Shown: positions 13,359-21,765 of the stretch, piece after piece
Position numbering within the stretch: position 1 is the stretch's first letter
Layout: the number at the start of each line of letters is the position of its first letter
Source: Eubacteriales bacterium
Lineage (GTDB): Bacteria > Bacillota > Clostridia > Christensenellales > CAG-138
Direction of reading: 5' to 3'
Assembly: GCA_028701165.1 (NCBI GenBank)
Contig: JAQVRG010000005.1
Span: 1 to 22,641 of the forward strand
DNA length: 22,641 nucleotides
Position numbers and translations under genes: made by a program
Notes under the pieces: model-generated
Told to the model about the DNA's origin: nothing
Databases searched by the model: none
The model's input: the letters and a program-made list of their open reading frames with translations, nothing else

Positions 13359-16300
13359 TTATGCTTTGTTTGCGGTCTGCAGCAGCGATAGGAACGCTTC
13401 AACGTTGATGGGCTTGGAAAAATAGTAGCCCTGCATATGCCGGCAGCCCATATCCACAAGCTGCTCCGCCACATCGGCGGATTCGACGCCCTCGGCGATC
13501 AACCCCAAATGAAGGCTCTGCGCAAGACCGACGACGCTGCGCAGTATTTCGGCGCCGCGCTCATCCTGCCGGCCGTCGGAAACAAACATGGTATCCAGCT
13601 TCAATATATCCACCGGCGCGTCGCGCAGCGTATTGAGACTGGAAAAACCGCTGCCGAAATCATCCATTTCGATGACGAAGCCCTCGGCGCGCAAGGCTGC
13701 AAGCGCTTTGTTGAGAAGCGTCGGGTTACCGACGTACGCCGTTTCAGTGATTTCCAAATGCAAAAGACTCGGCGGTATACTGTATTTTTCCGCAAGATCG
13801 CATATGATCGATCGGATGTTGAGATTCTGCATATCCAGCCGCGAAACGTTGACGGATATGGGAAGGACGTCGCGCCCTTCCTGCGTCCATGTTTGCAGCA
13901 GCTTGCATACCTGCTCCCAAATGTAAGGATCCAGCTTAGAGATAAACCCGTTTCTTTCAAAGAGCGGAATGAATTTTCCGGGTGGGATGAGACCATGCTC
14001 CGGATGCTGCCAGCGCACGAGGGCTTCAGCGCCAACGATCTCGCCGGTGACGTAATCCACCTTTGGCTGCAGGAAGGGAATGAATTGACCGTCCCGCAGC
14101 GCCGATTCCATCTGCGCCGTGATGGATTGCTCCTCCAGCACCTGCGCGTTCATGGTATCGTCATAGTAAGCTAAACGCGTGATGTAGCTGCCCTTAATGC
14201 TCTTTTGCGCCAAGGCTGCCTTATCCATCATGATATCCGTAGGCAGCGTTGGGTCGTCCACTACATAGATGCCGAAGCTGGAGGTGAACTCAAAGGGCAG
14301 GTGGAACTGCATGATATGCCGGTTGAAACCGCCCAACAGCTCCGTAGGCAGGGAGGGCCTAACATAGCGTACGCACGCGGCGAAAAGGTCGCCCGAAATA
14401 CGGCTGCAAATGCCGAGATCTTCAATAAGTTCCTGCAGCGTAGAGGCTACGAGCCGAAGCACGCGATCGCCCTCGGCATGCCCGTAAACCTCGTTGATGG
14501 CCTTAAATCTGTCGATATCAAAATAGATAAACGCATAGGTTTCGTCGGGCGCCTTGTCGATCATTTCACGCGTGTGGCGAAGGAAAGCGGCGCGGTTATA
14601 AATACTGGTCAGCTCATCATATTCGGCGAGATAGCGCAGGTGCTCGTTGGAAAGCTTCTCCTCGTTGACGTCGTTGAAGGTCATAAATACGCGCTTGGAG
14701 AGAGAATCCGTATCCTCCTGCCGCGCAACGTTCATCTTGAACCAGCGATGTTCGCCGGAGGCTGTTTTCAGCAACACATCCATACTGCGCACTTCGTCCG
14801 TGGCGATCTCTACCGTTTCCTCCACAAACTGCCGCATTTCCTGCGCTGTTCTATCATCCGTGACGCCATCGGCCTCCAAGATCGTCCACAACGGACGCGA
14901 ATCATAATTGCCCGCGAGGAGGGAATCCGTCATCGCGTCATAGATGTAGATATTGTTGACAAGATCCGCTTCGAAAACAACGGTCTTGGTGCTGGCGATC
15001 ACGCTTCTGTAGCGCGCTTCCTCCCTGTATTGCAGCTGTAAATAGCCGTCCTGCAAGCGCGCTTGGTCGTTTTCCGAGCGAATAATGGCGTTTTCTATGT
15101 GGAGGTTCAGAAGCTCCATGTCAAGCGGCTTGCGCAGGCATACCCATGCGCCCAAGCGCAGGGTGTGCTGAATATCTTCTTTTTTCGGCTCTTTGCACAT
15201 GGCAATGACCGGGATAAGCGAGAATTCCTTGTTGGATTTGTGACGCGCCAAAAAATCCGCGCCGCCCATTTGGGGCATACGAATATCCAAAAGCACGACG
15301 GAAATGCCGGAACCGTAACGTTTGAGCAGGCGTTCCGCATCCATATCGTTGCTTGCGGTCTCCAAATGGTATGCGTCGCCCAGCGCGCGTTCAATGGAAC
15401 GGATGGAGGCGGCGTCGTTGTCCACTACAAGAATGAGCTTTTTGCCTGTGCGCGCTTGTATGGTCTCGTCCAGCGCTGGAAAACCTGCGGCGTCGCCCAT
15501 ATAGAACTGATATCCGTCGCGTCCTCTGCCCTTCACATAATAAAGCGCTTTATCCGCTGCGAGCGCGATCTCGTCCAGCGTACCGCCGTCGCTTGGGTAG
15601 ATGGCAATGCCGATGCTTGCGGACACATGCACCGCGCCTTCGTAGGTTTTGCGCAGCAGGCTGCATATCTGCTGCGCGCGCCGTTCAATCACGGCGTTAT
15701 AGGGGATGTTCTGTAGGAATACGGCAAATTCATCGCCGCCGATGCGCCCAACAAGATCGCCCATGCGGAGCACGGAGCGAATGGCGGAGGCTGCCTGTAG
15801 CAGCGCTTCGTCGCCGGCGGCGTGTCCAAGCGTGTCGTTGAGGGATTTGAAATGATCCAAGTCGATATACAAAAGCGCGTGGCGTGTATCGGGCCCGCTT
15901 TGCGCTATGGCGGCGTTGGCGCGGTCGAAAAAGGTTTGGCGATTGAAAGCGCCCGTAAGGGAATCGCGTTCCGCGCGATCCTTTAACGCAAGCTCGTTGC
16001 GCTTTTCCTGATCGATATCCTGATAGAGAAGGTATAGCTTGATCTCTTTGGAATTTGGGTACTGCGTAAGCTGCGCGGTAAAGCGTACCCATCGCATTTC
16101 ATGGCCTTCCATGAACAGCCGGAAATCCATGGTGCTGTTAGGCGCGCCCTCATAGAAGGCGGCAATGAGACGGTCGCGCTGCATCAGGGCGATGTATTCT
16201 TCCCGATCATCCGGATGGACGGTGTTGTTGGCGTAGAAAAGGGTACGCTCGTCGAAGCCCAAATTCGGCGGCACATCCAAGGGATCCAGCAGATGCCCCT

Positions 16301-17807
16301 CGTAATTGACGCGCGTATCCGTGGAAAGGTTGTATTCATAGATGGCATAAGCGCTTTCGGAAAGCATCTCTATGGATTTCCGCCATCGCCTGTAGGCAAG
16401 CTCCTTCTCAATCTGTGAGGTGACGTCGCCCGCGGAGATTACCGCCATATCCGGCTGCCCTTCGTCGTCCAGCAGCAGCGTATAATCCGCACGCACCCAG
16501 ATGTAATTTTCCTTGCTGTGCCATTGAGCGCAGATTTCCATAGAACCGTTGGGTTCGCCGCGCTTGATAGCGTCGCAGAAGGCAATGAAATCCTCCATGC
16601 TCTCCGGCGCAATTTCGCCGTTGTCAATAAGCGCTTGGGGCACGTTCTTCACATAATGCGTATAGGTGGGAGAGTCGCTGGAAAAGTAATACAGCGTGCT
16701 GGTTTTGACGTTGTATCGCATGATGATGCGGTTGCTGTGCGCGAGCGCTATGCGCGCCTGCTCCCAGCCCGCGCGAAGCTCGGATGCTGTTTGCTCTGCC
16801 ACACGCTTGGCGACCGTTTCGTTGGCCAAGGCATGCTCGCTCCGTTTTGCCGTATAATAGCTGAACGCGATCAGGAGAAGGGAGAGCAGCGATACGATGC
16901 CCAGCAGCAGTAATATGCTGTTTGTGGAGGCACGCACGTCGTCACTGATGACGTCGCCCGAGACGACCTCCGCGATATACCAGTCGTTTACGGCGAGGTT
17001 TTTATTGGTCAAGGGCTGGAAGAAGCAATAGAACTGCCGCCCGTTCTTGGAATAGGAAAAGTCGCCGCCGCTATTGCTTTGCAGCGCGTTCTTGATTTTG
17101 TCCAAAGAATAACCGTCGGAAAAGGTAGCGGTGCGAAGAAGATCGTCTACGGTTTTACTCCGCTCGTCAAAGCTGCTACTGTCCGAGCCGATGATGATGT
17201 TTCCGTCGGCGTCCACAACATAGGCGAAGCTTGTCTCACCGTAAGCGTCGGATATGAGAAGCTGGCGCAGGCCTTCCTGCATATAAGAGCCCGCCAACAC
17301 GGATTTGACGCCCAAATTGTTTTTGATGGGTACGGCCAGCACAAAGCAGCTTTGATCATCAAATACGGACGGATCCACAAAGTCCAGCGCACGCCTGCCG
17401 TGCATGGCTTTTGTGAAATATTCCCGCTTTGCGGCGTTAAAAACCTTACCGTCGTTGGTCAAACCCTTGCCGTGGGCGTCCAATACGAAAACGCGGTCGA
17501 AGCCGGCGGCTTGCCTCACGGCGTTCATGCGCTTTTGCAGCTCGGACACGTCATAATTATCGACCCAAGCAAGCTCGTCCGCAAAGGATTCCAACACCCC
17601 GTACTTTCCTTCCAGCGTGGCGCTCATCACGCGGGCGTGGCTTTCGGAAACGGTGCGGAGCACGCTTTTCACGCGGGCGAAGGTCGTATCTTCCACTTTA
17701 TCATGCGCAACGAGAACAGCAAACAATATCCCTATGATCAGGATCAAGGGAATCAGCAAACGCGAAATCAGGCCTTTGTAGTTGCGTGCCTTAAAGCGTA
17801 GCGCCAT
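13359..17807 (-). CDS. Membrane c-di-GMP enzyme: dCache-PAS-PAS-GGDEF-REC-PAS-GGDEF-EAL
   Basis: A 1482-residue membrane sensor for cyclic di-GMP. In order: TM1 (about 14-35); an extracellular dCache-like domain (36-285); TM2 (297-318); two PAS-like domains (353-468, 478-603); GGDEF1 (611-771) with intact GGDEF (690-694) and an RxxD inhibitory site (681-684); a receiver domain (789-908) with phospho-acceptor D841 in LLDIRMP; a third PAS (930-1053); GGDEF2 (1055-1218) with degenerate SGDLF (1138-1142); and EAL (1229-1478). The EAL domain keeps E1261, N1320, E1352, D1382-D1383, K1403, E1439 and Q1459, so it should be an active phosphodiesterase, while GGDEF1 should be an active cyclase and GGDEF2 probably regulatory. 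The ATG at 17807 has an AAGGA site and lies downstream of the promoter; the 32-residue extension to 17903 does not. A receiver domain between catalytic modules is unusual. Confidence 0.93.
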   Translation of the reverse strand: MALRFKARNYKGLISRLLIPLILIIGILFAVLVAHDKVEDTTFARVKSVLRTVSESHARVMSATLEGKYGVLESFADELAWVDNYDVSELQKRMNAVRQAAGFDRVFVLDAHGKGLTNDGKVFNAAKREYFTKAMHGRRALDFVDPSVFDDQSCFVLAVPIKNNLGVKSVLAGSYMQEGLRQLLISDAYGETSFAYVVDADGNIIIGSDSSSFDERSKTVDDLLRTATFSDGYSLDKIKNALQSNSGGDFSYSKNGRQFYCFFQPLTNKNLAVNDWYIAEVVSGDVISDDVRASTNSILLLLGIVSLLSLLLIAFSYYTAKRSEHALANETVAKRVAEQTASELRAGWEQARIALAHSNRIIMRYNVKTSTLYYFSSDSPTYTHYVKNVPQALIDNGEIAPESMEDFIAFCDAIKRGEPNGSMEICAQWHSKENYIWVRADYTLLLDDEGQPDMAVISAGDVTSQIEKELAYRRWRKSIEMLSESAYAIYEYNLSTDTRVNYEGHLLDPLDVPPNLGFDERTLFYANNTVHPDDREEYIALMQRDRLIAAFYEGAPNSTMDFRLFMEGHEMRWVRFTAQLTQYPNSKEIKLYLLYQDIDQEKRNELALKDRAERDSLTGAFNRQTFFDRANAAIAQSGPDTRHALLYIDLDHFKSLNDTLGHAAGDEALLQAASAIRSVLRMGDLVGRIGGDEFAVFLQNIPYNAVIERRAQQICSLLRKTYEGAVHVSASIGIAIYPSDGGTLDEIALAADKALYYVKGRGRDGYQFYMGDAAGFPALDETIQARTGKKLILVVDNDAASIRSIERALGDAYHLETASNDMDAERLLKRYGSGISVVLLDIRMPQMGGADFLARHKSNKEFSLIPVIAMCKEPKKEDIQHTLRLGAWVCLRKPLDMELLNLHIENAIIRSENDQARLQDGYLQLQYREEARYRSVIASTKTVVFEADLVNNIYIYDAMTDSLLAGNYDSRPLWTILEADGVTDDRTAQEMRQFVEETVEIATDEVRSMDVLLKTASGEHRWFKMNVARQEDTDSLSKRVFMTFNDVNEEKLSNEHLRYLAEYDELTSIYNRAAFLRHTREMIDKAPDETYAFIYFDIDRFKAINEVYGHAEGDRVLRLVASTLQELIEDLGICSRISGDLFAACVRYVRPSLPTELLGGFNRHIMQFHLPFEFTSSFGIYVVDDPTLPTDIMMDKAALAQKSIKGSYITRLAYYDDTMNAQVLEEQSITAQMESALRDGQFIPFLQPKVDYVTGEIVGAEALVRWQHPEHGLIPPGKFIPLFERNGFISKLDPYIWEQVCKLLQTWTQEGRDVLPISVNVSRLDMQNLNIRSIICDLAEKYSIPPSLLHLEITETAYVGNPTLLNKALAALRAEGFVIEMDDFGSGFSSLNTLRDAPVDILKLDTMFVSDGRQDERGAEILRSVVGLAQSLHLGLIAEGVESADVAEQLVDMGCRHMQGYYFSKPINVEAFLSLLQTANKA

Positions 17808-17871
17808 GCGGATCGTCCTTCTGCTATATATCCATAACCGGTATTTGGGAATCGTTTGTGCAATTTCCTCA

Positions 17872-17900
17872 ATTATACCATGCGATTTTACAAACCACAA
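17872..17900 (-). promoter_or_regulatory. Promoter of the c-di-GMP enzyme gene
   Basis: On the minus strand, -35 TTGTGG (plus 17895-17900), a 17-base spacer and a consensus -10 TATAAT (plus 17872-17877). This leaves a leader of about 60 bases before the ATG at 17807. Confidence 0.75.
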
Positions 17901-17959
17901 CACCAGCCGCTAAAATTGGCCGTTTATACAGAATAGCGCCGTTGTATAAGGGCGAGGCA

Positions 17960-17988
17960 TTGTGCTTTATGTAAAATCATGGTACGAT
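17960..17988 (+). promoter_or_regulatory. Candidate promoter of the MucBP protein gene
   Basis: -35-like TTGTGC (17960-17965), a 17-base spacer and -10-like TACGAT (17983-17988). Moderate match; it faces away from the c-di-GMP enzyme promoter about 60 bases away. Confidence 0.45.
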
Positions 17989-18017
17989 AACATAAGAATG
18001 AAAGAGGAGGAATCCCT

Positions 18018-19109
18018 ATGCGCAAACAAAAATTGACGGCACTGCTGCTCTCCGTCCTGCTTCTTTTCGCCGTAGCCGCTCCCGCGCTGGCGGCGTCTCA
18101 GGTTACGGTCACCGTGAAGTACGTTACCGGAGAGAAGAACCTGAAGATCGCCGAGCCTGAAAAGATCACGGGAACCCCGGGCGCCTATTTCCAAGTGAAT
18201 CTGAAGGAAATCAGCGGCTATACCTTTGTCGGCTTTACCCACAACAAGAACAACAGCTTTATTTTTCCTGATAAGAGCATTACCATGCTTGCCCACTATG
18301 CAAAGGTAGACGGGATCACGGTCAAGTATGTGGATGAAAACGGGAATAAAATTGCGGATTCCGTGACCGTCGGCGGTCATGAAGGGCAGGTCTATACCGT
18401 CAACACGCCTTATATTGCAGGCTATTCATTTTTGCGCGTGGAGGATCCCAACAACGGCGTAATCAAAGCCAGCAACAAATCCATCAAGGTTGTTTACCGC
18501 GCGGTGAACGCGGTGACGATGCCGCCGGTCGGCCAAATGATGCACCTGCGCGTTCGGTCTGTGGATCAGGATACGGGCGCTATGCTCAATCTGATCGAAA
18601 ACTCGGATAAGCCGTATGGCATCAAAATCAACATCAGCGACTACCAGCACGCGGTATCCGGCTACCAATTTACCGGCGTTACGGTGAACGGCGTTGCGGC
18701 GACGTCGACGATTGTGCCGCTGACGAAGGATACGGATATCGTTTACTATTACAAAACCAACAGCTCTTGGATACAGCCCATCGTTCATGAAGCGTCACTC
18801 GTGGTGCGCGGTGTGGACGAGAGCACCGGCCGCGTTTTCCGGGAGTTTTACAATGATGGGGTATCCTATGGCTCCGCAATGGCGCTCAATCCGCCCAGCG
18901 TAGAGGATTATTCCTACGATTACTGCACCGTTTCCGGTGCGCAAGTGATGAACAGAACCATCACGATCTATAACGATACGGTCGTTACTTACTTCTATAA
19001 GCCCCTATGGCAAGTGCCCGTCATTTATGGCGGCACGATTCCGCAAGCGGTCGCGCCGGGCCCCGTCATTGGCAGCGGCGCGATCCCCACTGCCGTCGTA
19101 GGCAAATAG
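18018..19109 (+). CDS. Secreted MucBP-like repeat protein
   Basis: A 363-residue exported protein. It has a classical signal peptide with a likely cut after residue 25 (PALA before AS). About four MucBP-like beta repeats follow, near residues 28-95, 98-163, 176-247 and 257-333. Each begins with a V-K-Y-V-D or V-R-x-V-D strand and ends with a Y-x-Y/Y-F-Y strand. The remaining tail is rich in Pro, Gly and Ala. MucBP domains occur in mucin- and surface-binding proteins of Gram-positive bacteria. There is no LPXTG motif, C-terminal hydrophobic anchor or SLH domain, so it is either released or held non-covalently. GAGGAGGAA gives a strong ribosome site. It is divergent from the c-di-GMP enzyme across 210 bases, suggesting a linked surface or matrix role (inference). 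Confidence 0.82.
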   Translation: MRKQKLTALLLSVLLLFAVAAPALAASQVTVTVKYVTGEKNLKIAEPEKITGTPGAYFQVNLKEISGYTFVGFTHNKNNSFIFPDKSITMLAHYAKVDGITVKYVDENGNKIADSVTVGGHEGQVYTVNTPYIAGYSFLRVEDPNNGVIKASNKSIKVVYRAVNAVTMPPVGQMMHLRVRSVDQDTGAMLNLIENSDKPYGIKINISDYQHAVSGYQFTGVTVNGVAATSTIVPLTKDTDIVYYYKTNSSWIQPIVHEASLVVRGVDESTGRVFREFYNDGVSYGSAMALNPPSVEDYSYDYCTVSGAQVMNRTITIYNDTVVTYFYKPLWQVPVIYGGTIPQAVAPGPVIGSGAIPTAVVGK

Positions 19110-19122
19110 TGCCGATACAAAG

Positions 19123-19151
19123 AAGGCCGCGTCATCGTGACGCGGCCTTTT
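19123..19151. terminator. Bidirectional terminator
   Basis: A perfect 12-bp stem AAGGCCGCGTCA / TGACGCGGCCTT (19123-19134 and 19138-19149) with a TCG loop and flanking T-rich tails on both strands. It ends the MucBP gene (+) and the RsbW-like gene (-), which converge here. Confidence 0.9.
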
Positions 19152-19161
19152 GTAAACGCAG

Positions 19162-19581
19162 TTAATCGGTGCCTTTGATCAGCGTGAGCCTGTTCTGTCC
19201 GTTCAGATAGGCATAACGCATGTCGTCCATGGATTTTTTTACCATATAGATACCTAAGCCGCCGACGCCGCGAGCGTCCGCTTGCAGCGTGACGTCCGGG
19301 TCGGGCTTAGTCAGCGGATCATAAGGTACGCCGCTGTCAATAAAGGTGATTGCAGCCGCGCCCGCCGGCGTGAAGGAAAAAAGGATACGCACGTCGCCGC
19401 TTGCGGGTGCGTACGCATAGGTGGCGATGTTGACGAAGATTTCCTCAACGGCGATGGCAATCTTGATTTTCGATTTTGTGGAAAAACCGGCCGCCGTGAG
19501 TTTATCGTCGATAAACGCCTGCGCCTCATCCAAATATGCCACCTGCGCGGGGACGATCAGCTCGCCTTGCGTTTCGTCCAT
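19162..19581 (-). CDS. RsbW-like ATP-binding protein (GHKL anti-sigma/serine kinase type)
   Basis: A 139-residue stand-alone HATPase domain of the RsbW/SpoIIAB type. Visible motifs are the N box EEIFVNIATYAY (46-57; Asn51 is the probable Mg ligand), the G1 box IDSGVPYDPL (81-90) and the G2 box RGVGGLGIYMVKK (104-116). Such proteins phosphorylate STAS-domain anti-anti-sigma proteins or bind sigma factors. No STAS protein, sigma factor or PP2C phosphatase is adjacent, so its partner must be elsewhere. It is a single-gene unit with its own promoter, an AGGGAGG ribosome site and a terminator. Role in a partner-switch pathway is inferred from the family. Confidence 0.88.
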   Translation of the reverse strand: MDETQGELIVPAQVAYLDEAQAFIDDKLTAAGFSTKSKIKIAIAVEEIFVNIATYAYAPASGDVRILFSFTPAGAAAITFIDSGVPYDPLTKPDPDVTLQADARGVGGLGIYMVKKSMDDMRYAYLNGQNRLTLIKGTD

Positions 19582-19631
19582 GCGGAGAACCTCCCTTGAA
19601 AAAGATTGCTGCTGTGGAACGATATATGTGT

Positions 19632-19660
19632 AGTATACGGTAATTCCGCCCGATTGTAAA
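19632..19660 (-). promoter_or_regulatory. Promoter of the RsbW-like gene
   Basis: On the minus strand, -35 TTTACA (plus 19655-19660), exactly 17 bases of spacer and -10 TATACT (plus 19632-19637). Each box differs from consensus at one base; this is the best-scoring promoter in the window by eye. Confidence 0.8.
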
Positions 19661-19668
19661 CAAAAGAG

Positions 19669-19695
19669 AACTGCGCCGCGTGCCGCGGCGCAGTT
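19669..19695 (-). terminator. Terminator of the DUF1508 gene
   Basis: A 12-bp stem AACTGCGCCGCG / CGCGGCGCAGTT (19669-19680 and 19684-19695) with a three-base loop. On the minus strand it is followed by CTCTTTTG, a short imperfect T-run. Confidence 0.7.
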
Positions 19696-19710
19696 GTGTG
19701 TATGCTGTGC

Positions 19711-20082
19711 TTATGCGTCGATTTTGACGGTGGGGGATCCTGCGTTTTTACGGACGGACTCGATACCCTTTACGCAGGCGGCTTTTTCCTTATAACTCTC
19801 CGAAACGAGAACGATTTTGCCGTTGGTAGCTTTAAGGCGGAAGCGGTATTCCTTGCCCTTGTCACGATAGACCTCAAATTTCGGGTGCTTGACCTTTTTG
19901 CAGTCGGCTTCCGTTTGATCTTCCACTTGGGCAACAACCGCGTTTTTTGCCACGGAAGCGATTCCCTTATTGCAGGAACCCATCGTGGCATACACTTCGG
20001 AATTACCGACGATTTCGCCGTTGCCGGCCTTCAAATTGAACACGAAACCGTCCTTTGCCTTTTTAACCTCGAATTTTCCCAT
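19711..20082 (-). CDS. DUF1508 (YegP-like) two-repeat protein
   Basis: A 123-residue soluble protein made of two DUF1508/YegP repeats. The first (about 2-50) begins GKFEVKKAKDGFVFNLKAGNG and the second (about 68-116) runs PKFEVYRDKGKEYRFRLKATNG; each ends in a KGIxSVxKNA motif. The molecular function of this family is not established. The start at 20082 was chosen over 20100 because AAGGAG precedes it with good spacing and the sequence then begins directly in the repeat. Monocistronic, with an extended -10 promoter upstream and a terminator downstream. Confidence 0.87.
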   Translation of the reverse strand: MGKFEVKKAKDGFVFNLKAGNGEIVGNSEVYATMGSCNKGIASVAKNAVVAQVEDQTEADCKKVKHPKFEVYRDKGKEYRFRLKATNGKIVLVSESYKEKAACVKGIESVRKNAGSPTVKIDA

Positions 20083-20127
20083 GCGTAAGCTCCTTTCCAT
20101 GGCCTGTTAAGCTGAAATGATAAGTAA

Positions 20128-20136
20128 ACTATAGCA
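20128..20136 (-). promoter_or_regulatory. Extended -10 promoter of the DUF1508 gene
   Basis: On the minus strand TGC precedes TATAGT (plus 20128-20133), an extended -10 element. The upstream -35 match (TTTCCC at 17 bases) is poor, as often with extended -10 promoters. The upstream stretch is rich in T. Confidence 0.55.
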
Positions 20137-20163
20137 GAAAAAGGCGAAAAGGGAAACAAAAAG

Positions 20164-21117
20164 TTATGCGTTTTCTATTGCGCGCATGAAATCCGGCAGC
20201 GTTGCGCAGCCGGAGAAGGCGTCGTTCGCTTCCGGCACAAGCAGGATGTCCTCATTCAAGGGGATAAATCCCTGCAAGGGATTCACGCAGAAATAGCTTT
20301 CCTGCTTAGCGTCAGGCCCGCGCAGAAGGAAGAAAATACAGTACGCGCCCTGCCGAAGCTCCGGAAGAGCGGATGCTCCAAGCTGCACGGCGGTAAGGGT
20401 GGCGGCATCCAGCATATCCGCCGCGTGGACGGGCACGTTGACGAAGGAGACCGCGTCCCCGTATCGCAGCGAGCCTTTGATGCTGCCGTATACCGTGACG
20501 GGAACGATGCTTGCCGGCATGCTGTGCTCCACAGTGGCGCTTCCGGATTCCTCTCGGAATTCCATATCCGAAAGTTCGGGCACCGCGTTCACGCGCCCGA
20601 TAAACACTTCGGCGCAAGCGTCCATGAGCTTTGGGATATCGTGATAGTACCAAGTATCCGGCGGCGCGATGATCACATTCTGTAAAAGTGCCATATCCTC
20701 CCGGATTGCGGCGAGCGAAAGGGTGCTTTCCTCGCACTTGACCTCGTTCGTTTCTGTTTGCAGGGGATAAATAACCAAGGGCGCGGCGATCTGTCCGGCA
20801 TCCGCGTCCGTATAGGTAAAGTAAGCCAAATAGGACGCTTGCAGCGTCATGGCTTCCGTTTCGCAGCAGATGATATCACCGGGCTTACCAAGACCCGCCA
20901 ATACTTCGCTGATGCGAAAGTCGGTAAGGATGGCGCCGTTTTCGCCGTAGTACATGCGCGTGCATACGCCTGTGGCGATCAACTGCGCGCTGCGATAGCT
21001 TGTGCGCAGCGCGGAGAGCGCGCGGCTTTCGTCGGCAAGCGTCTCGTTGGCGGTACAGCCCGCGCATAACAAAAGGACGCAAAGCGATATGGCGATGATG
21101 CGTATGCCTTTTGGCAT
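20164..21117 (-). CDS. Putative lipoprotein of unknown function with a duplicated domain
   Basis: A 317-residue exported protein. A short basic N terminus and hydrophobic stretch lead to a lipobox-like LLCAGC with lipidation Cys21; Cys instead of Leu at -3 is atypical. The mature part appears to contain two related segments: about 44-87 (AQLIATGVCTRMYY...GLGKPGDIICCET) and about 166-225 (AEVFIGRVNAVPEL...SLRYGDAVSFVN). Each has an Ile/Val-x-G-x-V strand and ends in a G-D-x-[IV] turn. I do not recognise the family. GGGAGGA lies just before the ATG at 21117. It follows recR by 29 bases and could be co-transcribed with the dnaX-ybaB-recR block. Confidence 0.72.
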   Translation of the reverse strand: MPKGIRIIAISLCVLLLCAGCTANETLADESRALSALRTSYRSAQLIATGVCTRMYYGENGAILTDFRISEVLAGLGKPGDIICCETEAMTLQASYLAYFTYTDADAGQIAAPLVIYPLQTETNEVKCEESTLSLAAIREDMALLQNVIIAPPDTWYYHDIPKLMDACAEVFIGRVNAVPELSDMEFREESGSATVEHSMPASIVPVTVYGSIKGSLRYGDAVSFVNVPVHAADMLDAATLTAVQLGASALPELRQGAYCIFFLLRGPDAKQESYFCVNPLQGFIPLNEDILLVPEANDAFSGCATLPDFMRAIENA

Positions 21118-21146
21118 GGTATTCCTCCCGAAACCGAAAGTCGGTT

Positions 21147-21734
21147 CTACATTTCGCGGCGGCCTTCAACGGCCTTTAGCAGCGTCATTTCGTCCACATA
21201 TTCCAAGTCGCCGCCGATGGGAATCCCATGGGCGATGCGCGTCACGCGTACAGCCTTGGGCTTAAGAAGCCTTGCTATGTAGGTGGCCGTCGCCTCTCCC
21301 TCCACATCCGGGTTGGTGGCAATGAGCACCTCGCGCACGCCGTCCTGCTCCACGCGCGTCAAGAGCTCCTTGATGGCGATGTCGTCAGGCCCTATGCCGT
21401 CCATGGGGGAGATGGTGCCGTGCAGTACATGGTATTTTCCTTGAAACTCCCGCATCTTTTCCATGGCGAACACGTCGCGCGCGTCCTTAACAACGCAAAG
21501 GAACGCGGAGGAGCGCCGCTTGTCGGCGCAGATGGGGCAGGGATCCTGCTCGGTATAGCTGCCGCATATGGGGCAAAAGTGAATGTTCGCCCGCGCCGTT
21601 TCTATGGCGGCGGCAAGCTCGTGCGCGTGGCTTTCCGGCATATCCAAAATATGATAAGCAAGCCGCTGCGCGCTTTTGCTGCCGATGCCGGGAAGCCGGG
21701 AGAGCTGTGCTATCAGGCTGTTGATCGCATCCAT
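21147..21734 (-). CDS. recR: Recombination mediator protein RecR
   Basis: Helps load RecA at gaps together with RecO and RecF. The 195 residues are full length. An N-terminal helix-hairpin-helix (SRLPGIGSKSAQRLA, 12-26) is followed by a four-Cys zinc motif (C54, C57, C66, C69) and a Toprim domain starting near 79 (CVVKDARDVFAMEK), with TNPDVEGEATATY in the expected place. It lies 31 bases after ybaB in the conserved dnaX-ybaB-recR order. Confidence 0.97.
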   Translation of the reverse strand: MDAINSLIAQLSRLPGIGSKSAQRLAYHILDMPESHAHELAAAIETARANIHFCPICGSYTEQDPCPICADKRRSSAFLCVVKDARDVFAMEKMREFQGKYHVLHGTISPMDGIGPDDIAIKELLTRVEQDGVREVLIATNPDVEGEATATYIARLLKPKAVRVTRIAHGIPIGGDLEYVDEMTLLKAVEGRREM

Positions 21735-21765
21735 AAAAGAGGCCGTCCTTTGTAAAGGGCGCGTA

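Noticed and set aside
14205..15041. Long plus-strand open frames opposite the c-di-GMP enzyme gene (also 13437-14174 and 17079-17801)
   Set aside because: They lie fully inside a well-supported multidomain gene, have no recognisable motifs and reflect codon bias of the opposite strand.
17808..17903. N-terminal extension of the c-di-GMP enzyme to 17903
   Set aside because: The extension would begin upstream of the TATAAT promoter box at 17872-17877, while the ATG at 17807 has a ribosome site and leads directly into the first membrane segment.
17808..18017. c-di-GMP riboswitch in the region between the c-di-GMP enzyme and MucBP genes
   Set aside because: I looked for the conserved GEMM core and tetraloop-receptor pattern on both strands and found none; the leaders are also too short.
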